Part shown: positions 1 through 10,287 of the stretch, in pieces
Numbering within the stretch: the first letter of the stretch is position 1
Layout: each line of letters begins with the position of its first letter
Made by a program: the position numbers and the translations under genes
From: Echria macrotheca
Taxonomy: Eukaryota > Ascomycota > Sordariomycetes > Sordariales > Schizotheciaceae
Reading direction: 5' to 3'
Assembly (NCBI GenBank): GCA_030411725.1
Contig: MU839836.1
Location: 186,001 to 250,000 of the forward strand
DNA length: 64,000 nt
The notes under the pieces: model-generated
The model's input: the letters and a program-made list of their open reading frames with translations, nothing else
Database searches by the model: none
Told to the model about the DNA's origin: nothing

Positions 1-2829
1 GAAAGAACGAAAGCGCCAGATAAGCGCTGGACGTGAAAGTGGACCATATTTCCATATGCATACTGGTTTACCGTTAGCAAACGAGAAACACAGCACTGGG
101 GCCAGTTGATGGTAACGCACATGAGCTAAGTAGTAGTTGCCAATACTCCCCACCCAGCCTGTGATCCCGGCAGAGAGGAGAAGCGAGAGCAGAAGTGCGT
201 AACAGGCTGCATTGAGATAGACATTGCCCATATAGGCCGTCATGAAGAGACCACGTCCAACAAAAGACAGCAGGATGATGTCCAACATTGCGGGAAGACA
301 GAAAACGGATAGTGCGCCCAACTCGGTCAGGGTGTTCCACAATGCGGGGACTCCCGCACCTATGTTGCTGGGTGACTCGGCTGGCGGACCTTGCGCTGGC
401 TTCAACTTGACATACACACTCATGATTTCCGAGTCTTCAGACTCATGTACCACGACTGGAGGATATCGAAGGAGCAGAGCCCGGTGTTTGTCGTATAGGA
501 TCTGGCCCAATGCGCGAGGAGTTGTGCCGAAGTAGAGCTCACATTGCGAACCTAAGACCCAGAGCTCTGCAAAGACCGCAGCTTGATCCGGGTGAGAAAA
601 GACCGGACATCGATCGGTGGATTCGAGGTATACATCTTCCAAGGCAGCTTGTCGCATAACACAGAAGAACATGGTGGCGAAAAATTCGGTATTAATGTCG
701 ACCAGATGTTGCTCATCCTCGGACAGGAAACATCCGAAGGCGTTAGACAAGAGCTCAACAATGGCGTTGAGCGGATCGGTGCTTCCACTGAAAAGACAGT
801 CGCCGACGAGCTGCTCCACCGCCATGTGCAAAGCTGATAGATTTGTGGTCATTGGAAGCTTGGTTGCACCCAGGTTAGCAAAATCGTTCAACCGGCGATC
901 AAAAAGGCTACTGAGGGATATCATGTTTCCCAGAAATTGGCGACAATGCATGTCGTTCCAAGACTTGACGGAGACGTCATAAATCAGAGATTTACGACAA
1001 TAGTCTTCGATCGTCTTCCGAAATCGATGTCGAGGTCTTGCAATTTGAAGTTGCTGTAGCAGAAACAGATTCTCAAACGGCGTTGAGAGATCAATCGCTG
1101 TGCGAATGCTGACTGGAAGTGCGGTTGAGGTATCCCCAGTCCCTGAGCTCTCGAAGCGTAGCTCCTCTTCATATCGGTGTATCCGCGAGACACCATGGTG
1201 CGCCAGCCAGGTGTGCGTCACTGTGGCTGTATCGCAGGGTGACCGCCGCGACAGGAAAATGTCGACACCGACAACAGAATTGGACGGACAAGACAGGCCC
1301 CAGAACTCAACATTGGTCTCCGGCATCGTAAAACCCGTGCCAAGCCCTCTGTAAACCGTGACGTGGTGTTCGGTGAGTCCCTTTATGAGTTGGTTTAGGA
1401 GATGGAATTGCGTGGAAACCGGCAGGATCAACTTCAGGCGGTCAATGATCTCGGTGACTTCTACATCGTTGAGACGATGAAGCAGGTTGAGATCTCGGAG
1501 ACGGACTTGGGTGGCGAGGACTTGATCGTGCTGTGGCTGAGTAGCCCAAACGGTAAAAGGGAGGCACCCCAGAGGGGAAATTCGACCACCGTCTGGAGAC
1601 GACTCCCAAATATCGACACGGGGAGGCGCAAGTTCGACATAGCTCGGGGGCTCAATCAACGTCTCGGGTTCCGACGCACATTTCTCGGTAGAAACGGGAA
1701 AGGGCTGGAGCCAATCGCGCACTTTGGGAATCAGCATGCTGAGCTTATCGAGATCGAGACATGTCACGTCGGTGCCTTCCTGCAAACTGTGACCCAGGTG
1801 GACCCCCCGTTTCTGATTGAGCAAGATCTGTTGGAGCTGCCAGCTGTCAGCAATGCGTGCAATCTTGCGCACTCGGCGGGCACTTACCTCGCACACTTCT
1901 GCTTTCCTCAGAAACTCAAAGGCACTCAGACTTTGCGGTGGACCATCCGCGCCGTTTCCATTATTGCACTCATTTGTCGGGCCATGCACCAAGACTGCAT
2001 CGAAATGTCGCGACACCTTCGCCGCCCTGCAGACTACAGATGCCGCAGGTCGAGTATTCCATCGGTCGTGGAATCCGACGAAGAAGTGTGGTCGCCGAGC
2101 GCGCTCTCCCACACATTTCGACATAATATCTCGAAGTCGTCTCGATCGGAAGAAGTCCCTCCTCTGACCATCCTTCATTATGCATGCGTTGTCCAAGATG
2201 ACACCGGCGAGCGCGTCGAAGTCGAATCCATCGAGAACCCCATGGTCGTCTTGGTCGCAGTTCACTACCGTCGGTATTCCGATATCTCCTAGTTTCGACA
2301 CCAAGGCCATGCATCGCGCGACCGCCTCCTCATCGATTTCGCCAACGTCCACTAATCGCAGGATGACACCCGAAATAACACCCTCCCTGTGGAACAGGTT
2401 GAAGAGAAAGTTCGACCAGACTGGAATCGAGCTGTTGAAAACAACATGGCTGTTGAGAAGACCAAAAGGGCGCCTAGTGTTGTTTTGTGCAAGGAGCATC
2501 GGATGACGCTCACCGTCCGGGTCCTTGAACGAGGGAAGTGGTACGATATACAGTGTCCGGTCGCCGGCGGTTCTTATGCCGGCATCATCATTCCCGACAA
2601 CGAAATGGAAGGACCTCGTTTCAGTCAACAAGCTGGAACTGGGCGCTGTTGTCGGTCCAAGAATATCGCTCTTCGTCGGTCGCCGTCGCGCATTCTCCTC
2701 TCCTTTCCTGGTGTATGGGTTAATCCATGTGTGCGTCGTCAAAATTGAGACATATCTCACCTGTGAGTTTTCCGTCGTTGCTTGAAACAAGACTCCCCTA
2801 ACCATACTGTCAGGGGCAAGACAAGACAT
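1..2829 (-). CDS. Very large membrane protein, candidate GAG glycosyltransferase (Gtb3-like), partial at left edge
   Basis: The minus strand is open without a stop for about 943 codons from an ATG at 2829-2827 (a second ATG lies at 2805-2803) and runs off the window, so the C-terminal part is missing. The N-terminal third has a hydrophobic/acidic alternation that reads like an alpha/beta barrel (for example VVNCDQDDHG and HFFVGFHDRW, roughly residues 200-300). A mostly soluble middle follows. Two or three strongly hydrophobic stretches lie near residues 835-898, close to the window edge. No signal peptide is obvious. I do not recognise a diagnostic motif. The Gtb3 call rests on adjacency to the epimerase, GH114 and deacetylase genes; in A. 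fumigatus Gtb3 is a predicted transmembrane glycosyltransferase of this cluster. A catalytic glycosyltransferase domain, if any, may lie left of position 1. Confidence 0.55.
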   Translation of the reverse strand, partial: MSCLAPDSMVRGVLFQATTENSQVRYVSILTTHTWINPYTRKGEENARRRPTKSDILGPTTAPSSSLLTETRSFHFVVGNDDAGIRTAGDRTLYIVPLPSFKDPDGERHPMLLAQNNTRRPFGLLNSHVVFNSSIPVWSNFLFNLFHREGVISGVILRLVDVGEIDEEAVARCMALVSKLGDIGIPTVVNCDQDDHGVLDGFDFDALAGVILDNACIMKDGQRRDFFRSRRLRDIMSKCVGERARRPHFFVGFHDRWNTRPAASVVCRAAKVSRHFDAVLVHGPTNECNNGNGADGPPQSLSAFEFLRKAEVCEVSARRVRKIARIADSWQLQQILLNQKRGVHLGHSLQEGTDVTCLDLDKLSMLIPKVRDWLQPFPVSTEKCASEPETLIEPPSYVELAPPRVDIWESSPDGGRISPLGCLPFTVWATQPQHDQVLATQVRLRDLNLLHRLNDVEVTEIIDRLKLILPVSTQFHLLNQLIKGLTEHHVTVYRGLGTGFTMPETNVEFWGLSCPSNSVVGVDIFLSRRSPCDTATVTHTWLAHHGVSRIHRYEEELRFESSGTGDTSTALPVSIRTAIDLSTPFENLFLLQQLQIARPRHRFRKTIEDYCRKSLIYDVSVKSWNDMHCRQFLGNMISLSSLFDRRLNDFANLGATKLPMTTNLSALHMAVEQLVGDCLFSGSTDPLNAIVELLSNAFGCFLSEDEQHLVDINTEFFATMFFCVMRQAALEDVYLESTDRCPVFSHPDQAAVFAELWVLGSQCELYFGTTPRALGQILYDKHRALLLRYPPVVVHESEDSEIMSVYVKLKPAQGPPAESPSNIGAGVPALWNTLTELGALSVFCLPAMLDIILLSFVGRGLFMTAYMGNVYLNAACYALLLSLLLSAGITGWVGSIGNYYLAHVRYHQLAPVLCFSFANGKPVCIWKYGPLSRPALIWRFRSF

Positions 2830-4776
2830 GCCAGGGACAATGCCAGGAGAAATTGCTGTAAGGGCGTTTGAAGTCTCTGGGTGAGAGACAGTATCTCATT
2901 GCAATACACCAGTCTCCGTGTTGGGGCGGCGTCAGAAGCGTTTCGGCTGTTGCAGACGTTGATCACAGGGTCACCTGACGAATGCAGAGGCTGGAAAAAC
3001 GAAGCCATGCCCAATGGTCGCTACGGCGCCATCCGTTGCCCCCACGTCGAGTTCGAGGACAAGATGAAGGATATTAGACATTAAACTGCCCCTATTCCCA
3101 TCAGAATGAAAAAGACCAGATCTCGAAAGAGAAAATCAACACATAAAGGAGAAGCTCTCGATAGGAACGATGCCAACGAAGGTCTGAGCGACGTGATGTC
3201 AACCGCGCAAGACAGCGCCACAGTCTGCTACGGCCAAGTGAACGAACACGAGAAAAGGGGGAAGTCCTTGGGGCAGAGTCTGGTAGACAACAGTGGACCG
3301 GACCAACGACCGAATCCTATGGCCAGCATTCCGCCCGAGGCCGGACGACACATCGGGGTGGCAAGCATTGAGGCATGAGGAAGGAATTCAATTTTGGCCT
3401 GCAAAACGCAACTTCGCCTCCCTGGGCCCAGCAGGCCTCAGTTGGGGTTCATTCGTTCCATTCATTCGCATCCCTTTTGTCGGGTGCAAATAAAGGGTCC
3501 ATGAACTGGGGTCTATCGCCGTCGAGCCGTATATGCAGCAGCAAATTTGCCAGAATCTCCATGGAGCCCATAGAATGTGGGACAAGAATAGCCTCGAACG
3601 CTTGGATTTCCTCCGGTTGTGATGTACGAGGGCTCTCCTTGACCTCGTAAGACGAGGAGCACCACCAGGCCGCAGTTTACATCGCCCAGACAGCAAGACA
3701 GGCCCAAAAACGTTAACCACGTGCTAAGCACAACAGCCAAACCTGGGTGTTCAATCCTATTCTCGAAGGTGTTACATACCACAGCATGTCTCACTCGTTG
3801 TGTCGGAACCAGGGTCAGGGTCGCTCAGCGCCCGGCATTGATAAGCCGGTTAACGATAAACTCCCGGACTCCAGTCTGCAGGCACGCTACAAGGCCGGGA
3901 AGCCCCCGGGAAACTTATATGAACAAACACTTGATGGCGCTTGCTAAGTGGCTTCCCTGAGATCTGGGCATGCATATCTCGCAGGAGACCCGAATTTTCG
4001 GGCCTTCTTCGGCTTCAGTGCCTTTTCTCAAGCGGTCATACCAGAGGGGCATAATGGCCCAGAGTGCTGCCTGTCGTTCTGCTCTCAGGTAGCTGTGACC
4101 ATCTCTTGTCCGGGGTGGTTGAGAAAGCGCACCCCACACACGCCTAGCCGTTGTTCCCTGCGTCTGCGCCAGCAAAGGGATCTGATCCACCACGTGCCAT
4201 TCTTGAGAGCAGAGGTCTTGCACGCTCACCACGGCTTCTATATGTCTCCCGCGGAGTTACAACTGTTGAACGGCCTCCTGGAAATACGGCGGCGAGTCCG
4301 AGGCATGATGGGCTGGAGATGTTGGGTGATCGACCTTCGGGGACCTCCAAATATGAGCAATGTAGACACGACTGTGAAGATCTGGCCATGCTATTGGCGG
4401 AAATGGCATGTATTATCAGCAGTTCCGGACACCCTTTAGACCGGTCCTCTCGCCCTTCGTTTAGCCTCCCATCACTTCCCTGGTGCGCTATTCGGAGTCA
4501 ATATACTAGACCTTGCAAGACGCTACCACGACCACAACCAAGAAGTGGACATGGAGCTCGGGGTGTCCGGCACAGTCGGTCGCTTCGCTCCAGATCGGTA
4601 GCCACCAGTCGAGATGACGAAGCCCGACAACACGAGGGCACGCCAAAGATAGAAATCAACAAGCGAGAGAACCTAACGCTCCCGAGATCTTCATAAACCC
4701 AGGACATGCATTCGGAAGTCGGAAGCGCCCACCTCCACCAACTCGAACAAATCCAATCACGGCTAGCAATCGTTCA
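2830..4776. other. Intergenic spacer, divergent promoter region
   Basis: This is 1.9 kb between the divergent starts of the large membrane protein and the epimerase. Short open frames exist on both strands but none has coding-like composition or splice structure. It presumably holds both promoters; no specific regulatory site could be assigned. Confidence 0.6.
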
Positions 4777-6174
4777 ATGGAAGAGTTATTGGCAATGAAT
4801 CATGATACCGATTCGTCGACAACGGCATCGTCGCCCGGCTCGTGGTCGGGCACGTCGCCCCCAACGACTCCCGAGCTTTCAGATGACGGTCTGGATATAG
4901 AACCTCTTCCGTCACCAGTCGCAGAGAACAATCTTCTCGGGAACAGGACAGTGCCGCCGCCAAGGCCAAAACTATCAACGACTACCTTCATTCTTGTCAT
5001 CGGGGGGCTGGGTTATATTGGTTCTCACACTGTCATTGAGCTGCTCAGAGAAGGTTACAATGGTGAGCGGTTTATGGTCTCTGTCTGGTCGGTACTAACA
5101 GGGTTAGTCATCATCGTCGACAACCTTAGCAACAGCTATTCGACAGTTCTCAACAATATAACCACACTCGCGGAATCTCACTGTCGAGCCAGGTCACTTC
5201 CCGTGCCTCTTATCCACTTCCACCGGTTGGATTATCGCAGCCGTGCCATGTCGCTGCTGCTGGAATCCTATTCCGACCTTGTCATGACCATTGACGCCAC
5301 CGGGACTCAGCGCATGACCTACGTCTCCCGAATTACCGGGGTTATCCACTTCGCAGCTTACAAGTCTGTTCTTGACTCTATTACCCGTCCGCTGCACTAC
5401 TACCAAAACAATGTCTGCGGTCTTGTCTCGCTGCTCCAGCGTCTTGATCACCATGGAATCCACAATTTCATCTTTTCCAGTTCGGCCACCGTCTATGGTG
5501 CCCGAGCCAGCTCCGGGAAGCCCTTGAGGGAAGAGGACGTCATTCACCATCCAGAGCAGACCCCTTCGGGGACCATCCTACAACCGGCCGTTACCGGATT
5601 GACGTGTCCATACGCACGGACAAAGTACTTCTCGGAAGCCATCCTGGCCGACACGGCCACGTCCAACCCGTCATGGCGCATCGTAGCGCTCCGGTACTTC
5701 AACCCTGTAGGCTGCGACCCCTCGGGCCTGCTCGGCGAGACCCCGCGGGCCGAAGCGACGAACCTGTATCCCGTCATCGCGCAGGTCCTGACAGGGGCGC
5801 GCGCCAGCCTCGACGTCTTCGGGACGGACTGGAAGACACGCGACGGCACGGCGATACGCGATTTCATCCACGTGCTCGACGTGGCGCGCGGCCACATCTC
5901 GGCTCTCGCGTGGAACGAGGACAAGGGCGGGGGATTCCGGGCCTTCAACCTGGGCAGCGGGAGCGGGACGACGGTCATGGAGGCCGTGAGGTCGCTCGAG
6001 CAGGCCTCGGGACGCGAGATCTCGATGGCCCGGGCGGGACGCAGGCCGGGCGATGTGGGTGTCTGCATTGCGTCTACGGACCGGGCGAGGCGGGAGCTGG
6101 GATGGTCGCCGCGGGAGAGCATTGCGCAGTGCGCGGCGGATTTGTGGAACTTTGTGCGCAAGACCATCAGGTGA
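4777..6174 (+). CDS. uge3: UDP-glucose 4-epimerase (Uge3/GAL10 epimerase type)
   Basis: The gene has two exons, 4777-5062 and 5108-6174, giving 450 residues. The 45-nt intron is in frame, so an unspliced read is also open, but splicing at TTAG restores the usual VIIVDN strand of the Rossmann fold. The first ~68 residues are a Ser/Thr/Pro-rich extension absent from most family members. The NAD-binding GGLGYIGSH motif begins at residue 76; SSSATVYG and the catalytic YxxxK (Tyr264, Lys268 in PYARTKYF) are intact. The enzyme interconverts UDP-Glc and UDP-Gal; the A. fumigatus GAG epimerase Uge3 also makes UDP-GalNAc, and the same is inferred here from the neighbours. A general GAL10-type role is the alternative. 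Confidence 0.88.
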   Translation: MEELLAMNHDTDSSTTASSPGSWSGTSPPTTPELSDDGLDIEPLPSPVAENNLLGNRTVPPPRPKLSTTTFILVIGGLGYIGSHTVIELLREGYNGERFMVSVWSVLTGLVIIVDNLSNSYSTVLNNITTLAESHCRARSLPVPLIHFHRLDYRSRAMSLLLESYSDLVMTIDATGTQRMTYVSRITGVIHFAAYKSVLDSITRPLHYYQNNVCGLVSLLQRLDHHGIHNFIFSSSATVYGARASSGKPLREEDVIHHPEQTPSGTILQPAVTGLTCPYARTKYFSEAILADTATSNPSWRIVALRYFNPVGCDPSGLLGETPRAEATNLYPVIAQVLTGARASLDVFGTDWKTRDGTAIRDFIHVLDVARGHISALAWNEDKGGGFRAFNLGSGSGTTVMEAVRSLEQASGREISMARAGRRPGDVGVCIASTDRARRELGWSPRESIAQCAADLWNFVRKTIR

Positions 6175-8160
6175 TTGTCTTGTTGGTTTCTCTTGGCGTC
6201 TGGTCTGCAGCGGAGTTGCATCTTACCTTGTTGTGCCTAATGTTTACAAACCCCTGCCAAGCTTCACCCCTTTTGCAGCAAGCACATCCCAGGAGGATAC
6301 ATATACGGTCAAATGAAAATAACATGGTGCGGGGAAAGGTAGAAATCGTCTGAAAATAGGTAGCTGATATCGTTCTGAATGTTTTATCCTATCATTCAAC
6401 CAGTTTCAAGTTGTAAGCTCTATTTCTTGGTGATCGTCCGTTTATGCGAGGGAACAATCGACCTACCTATTCACTCTCAGCCAGTGTTAAGACATATACC
6501 GCCCCATGCAAAAAATATGCCCTGAAATTCCCGGGCTGGTTTCCAAGTCACACGACCCCCTCTTCGCTCCGTTTGAGTGTGGTCCCCAAGTGCCCCATGC
6601 CACATGAACAATCTACCAACCTTACCTACATTCACGGATCAAAACACACAACATCGTACGACATACCGGCAGAGTCACCCCAGCCTCCTCCCTTGCGCGT
6701 CCATCGAGGAACGGAAGCACGACCTTGGGACTCATCGAAGGAATCGGGATTACTCTGCACGAGTGCTAGGCTAGGACAGGTACAGGTATGTCTCCGGTCC
6801 GGTCTCTAGAGGAGGGCCAGGACAGGGCAAAGCATGAGATGGAGATGGAGAGAGGCCGTCCGTGCAAGCAAGGCAGGGCACGAAAACGGTTTTTTTTTTC
6901 TGTATCACGACCCCTTGCGTATACGACGCTGTCACGACATTTTTGTCTAACTAACTACCTACATATATATGTATACAGCCAGGCGGCACCCACCGTCTGT
7001 TTGTTACACCACTCATTGCATGCATACATGTATCTTGCTGGGATTTTTCTTCTTGTAACTACATGTACGGAATACCCGGCACCGGGAACAAAACTTGACG
7101 ATCGGCGGTGTGATGGCTGGATACCCTAGATAATACGCAAGGTAAGGTAGGTACTTGTATTACCGACACCTTTCATTAACGCTCTTCCGACGTCTTCGTT
7201 TTCGTTCTCATGCTCCTCTCCTCCCTGTTGTGCTACGTAACACAATTTCCAGGTTGGATTCTAGATTAAAAAAAACATCTGCAGGTGTTGTTGGTGTTGT
7301 TGTTTGTTGGCTACACCACGCTTCTCCACTACCTTACTCACTTGCACGATTTCATCTTCCGAGACATTTCTTTCTTCTTTTTGCTGGTGGGGGTTGGTTG
7401 GGTTTTGGTATTCCGTAGATGCATAACATACATACCCAAGTAATATACGGATTACATGACGCAGCTGCAGTTATTTTCGAGAATCGGAAAGGGACATGCA
7501 GCTTGTTGTTGGGTGTGGTGTGTGGTTTGGATCGTCGATTAGCGCGTGCAGACTACGGTTTACCTAGGTACCTAGGTAGGTATGGATGCGGATATCCCAG
7601 AGGCTGACGGTTGCTATGGTTTACACGTGTACAGTAGGTCGGAAATGCTCATCTATCAGGTCGGTATGCAAGGTACGGAATACTGGATGCATGGTCAACC
7701 TACCTCGGGGATGTAAAACCAGCTGTGGGATTACGAGGGAGATTTGCAGCTGCGATGATCAACACGCGGCTAGTCGACGTGTGGCCAAAGTCCACGGGCT
7801 AGCAGGATTTTCCTACTGAGCTGCATGGTCGAACACGAGCTCGTACGGACAGATGGAAGGGCATTCGGGGCAAGTAGGTAGGCCTGGAAGTTCGCAACGT
7901 GGATTCGAGTGCTGCAACCACCACCGATCTTTCCGCTCGAACTGCAATCTTGCCCTTTTGGGTCCGTCTTCGGCATCCAAGCAGGTAGATGGGATTCCGG
8001 GACATTGATGAACGGCGATCCATGGTTTGGCATCTATGCTCCTGAACCGCAAACCTAACCCCAAGTTCATGACAACAAACTGCCATACATATGCAGGGCG
8101 TCGAAATATGGGTGATGCCAATACGAAGTTTGATCATGCCATGAAATGCCATTTCTATGT
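6175..8160. other. Intergenic region between convergent genes
   Basis: About 2 kb separate the epimerase stop from the hydrolase stop. It contains several homopolymer T/A runs (near 6892 and 7267) and repeated CCTAGGTA palindromic tracts (7561-7583). No coding frame is convincing. The length is unusual for a spacer that needs only two terminators. Confidence 0.5.
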
Positions 8161-9153
8161 TCAGCTAAACACATTCGTCGTCGCCGTCGACCCGTCACAA
8201 TATTCCACCCACCCGCTCAGGTTCTTCGCCTTGATGGCCGTGCTAAAGTCCGTCGCCCCAGCCGAGGTGCACGCGTCCTTGGACTCCGCCTCCGTGACAT
8301 TGCTGGGTGCGCCCCGTGGATATTCGATGTGAAATACAGGCTTCTTGGTCTTGATGAAAGGGCGAGTGGTCCCGCAGTTGTCGAACTGAGCGCACTGCTC
8401 GTTGACGGCGAACTGGACGCGCGGTAGGAGGTCCGGGATGATGTCTCCGGCGTTTTTTAACCCGACCGCAATCTTGTATTGGCTGGCTGTGTCGACGAGG
8501 AAGTTCATAAACTCGACTGAGTCGTCTGATGTTAGATCCAGCCCGTTGTCGTTCTGGTAGCCATCGACGTTATCGGGGTCGATGGCGTCGCATCCCATCT
8601 GGCTGGCGATCTCGATTCGAGCTGCCATGATATCCCGCACTGACGGGCTGCTGATGTTGAGCCAGCGCTCGCCCGGCCATCCGTCCAGCTCCTTGCCGAG
8701 GTCTGAGTCGGAAAAGCTGTAGGAATCGGGTCGGTCGGGCTCGTAGGACCCGGCGCTGAAGTAGCAGATGACCTTCTTGCCGAGCTTCTGTAGGTTTGAG
8801 ACGACGGTGGTATTCTGATGGAGGAACAGGTCAATGTCGAAAACGTCGACGTTCGGTTCGACGACAGGGTCGTTATCGTCGATGTTCAGGACTTCGTTCA
8901 GCACAATCTGCCATGTTTCGCCGACGTTTGGCTGCCACACCGCCGACGGTATTGGGGGTCGTGATGGTGATGGCTTCGACGGCGAATGTGTCCCCTGGTG
9001 CCTTAGCCCGAGCCCTAGGCCCAGGCCGAGTGCCAAGCTCAAGATCAGGAGCGAGCTAACGATGGCGTAGATGACAAGCTTGTCCCGCCTTGGGCGGGTT
9101 TGCTTGTGCGCCCCGCCCTTGGCAAGCGTCTCGTCTTCGAATGACAGCGCCAT
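8161..9153 (-). CDS. ega3: Membrane-anchored GH114 endo-alpha-1,4-polygalactosaminidase (Ega3-like)
   Basis: This single-exon gene encodes 330 residues. A short cytosolic tail (about 25 residues, basic) is followed by one hydrophobic segment (about residues 26-50, LVIYAIVSSLLILSLALG), predicting a type II membrane anchor as in A. fumigatus Ega3. A Pro/Ser linker leads into the GH114 TIM barrel starting near PSAVWQPNVGETWQI. Family acids are visible: the Asp in CDAIDPDNVDGY and the Glu in FHIEYPR fit the catalytic Asp/Glu pair. The enzyme cleaves galactosamine-rich stretches of GAG. The gene diverges from the deacetylase gene across a 1.1-kb spacer. The fold call is secure; substrate is inferred from family and context. 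Confidence 0.9.
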   Translation of the reverse strand: MALSFEDETLAKGGAHKQTRPRRDKLVIYAIVSSLLILSLALGLGLGLGLRHQGTHSPSKPSPSRPPIPSAVWQPNVGETWQIVLNEVLNIDDNDPVVEPNVDVFDIDLFLHQNTTVVSNLQKLGKKVICYFSAGSYEPDRPDSYSFSDSDLGKELDGWPGERWLNISSPSVRDIMAARIEIASQMGCDAIDPDNVDGYQNDNGLDLTSDDSVEFMNFLVDTASQYKIAVGLKNAGDIIPDLLPRVQFAVNEQCAQFDNCGTTRPFIKTKKPVFHIEYPRGAPSNVTEAESKDACTSAGATDFSTAIKAKNLSGWVEYCDGSTATTNVFS

Positions 9154-10287
9154 GGGGAAACGTGTATGAGGAATCGAGCGACGCGACCGGCTCGTGGGGA
9201 TGGGCGTTTTGTCGGTCGGATCGACGATGGGGAGGGTCAGTCGTCGTGGTCGGCGAGTTTTTCGTGCAGCGGCTACAGTGCGCGATCAATTGGCGACAAC
9301 AACCCGACAGCTTCGGGATCACTTGACAAGCGGGCTCGATGCGTTGTCGTCCGGCGTCATTTTGAAGCGCCTGGCTTTCCGAGGGGACAGCAGGTCGCGT
9401 CGAGTTGAACGACGTTCGGAATGGCGAAGGTTGGTGCTGTGCGTCGAAAAGAGTTTGCGAAGTGCAGAGTCAAGTATTTGGGCGGTAGGCGGGGGTGATT
9501 TGAAACATGCGAAGACGCACCCCCTGTGATTGCAGGTTCGGCGCCGTGCCCGGATTGGTGGCGATAGCGACGGCAGAAGAGCGCCACGAGCCCAGCGCAA
9601 ATGAAGATTCCCGCACGGGAAAAACGGTTAGCACGGCTCATGCTCTGACGCAATCCCCAATATCGCCAATACCGGTCCATTGCAACCCAGATATTGCACT
9701 CATGCGTCCCTACCTCCCGAGCTCCGGGTCCTTCCCACGGCGCGCCATTGCTGGCCTGCCACAAACTCGGGAATACGAATCGCCCGGCAGCTGGACATGC
9801 AAACCACTCCGACTCGGACGACCGACCAATCAGCACTGCCTCAGTCGTCCACGGCGGTAGGTTTTGTTTGCCAACGCTGTGCGGCCTCGTGATGCTTCTT
9901 CGTCGACCTCGTACTAACTTTTGAGATGTCACTACCAGGCCGTTCGGATCGTTCCAGGACCGGACAACTCTCCCGGAGTCCGGGCAGCTGCGTGGCCCGT
10001 TGTGATGATCTCACGACGTTCAGCCTCCGCGATTCGCGTCGGAGACATGGCAAACTTGGCTAGTCGAATCACACCGAGCGTCATAAAGATGACTCTCTCT
10101 GGTTGCTTTGCTGTGACAGCTGTCACGACAGACTGTTTATTCCGTGGACTGTCACTGGCACCGTCCGACCAACCATTGACTCGACCGTCGTGAGTCTGGT
10201 TGATGGTCCTGAACGACATCTACCACACTTTCATCTCTGCCACCTGACATCGACATCGCCTCTCGCCATTGAGGACACCTGACCGCC
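9154..10287. other. Bidirectional promoter region of hydrolase and deacetylase
   Basis: This 1.1-kb spacer lies between two divergent GAG-cluster starts. Short open frames on both strands look like chance. Two TCGCGTCG-type CGCG cores (near 9397 and 10034) were noticed but do not fully match the APSES/StuA consensus. Confidence 0.5.

Noticed and set aside
1402..2292. 296-codon plus-strand open frame
   Set aside because: It is the antisense of the uninterrupted large minus-strand gene, which has the better composition and extends beyond the window.
3948..4439. 163-codon open frame in the divergent spacer
   Set aside because: Composition is unlike neighbouring proteins, no family match, and another frame overlaps it with similar quality.
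9357..9932. 191-codon minus-strand frame in the hydrolase/deacetylase promoter region
   Set aside because: Low-quality composition with Arg/Ser bias and no structure; was examined as a possible Sph3 and does not fit a secreted hydrolase.
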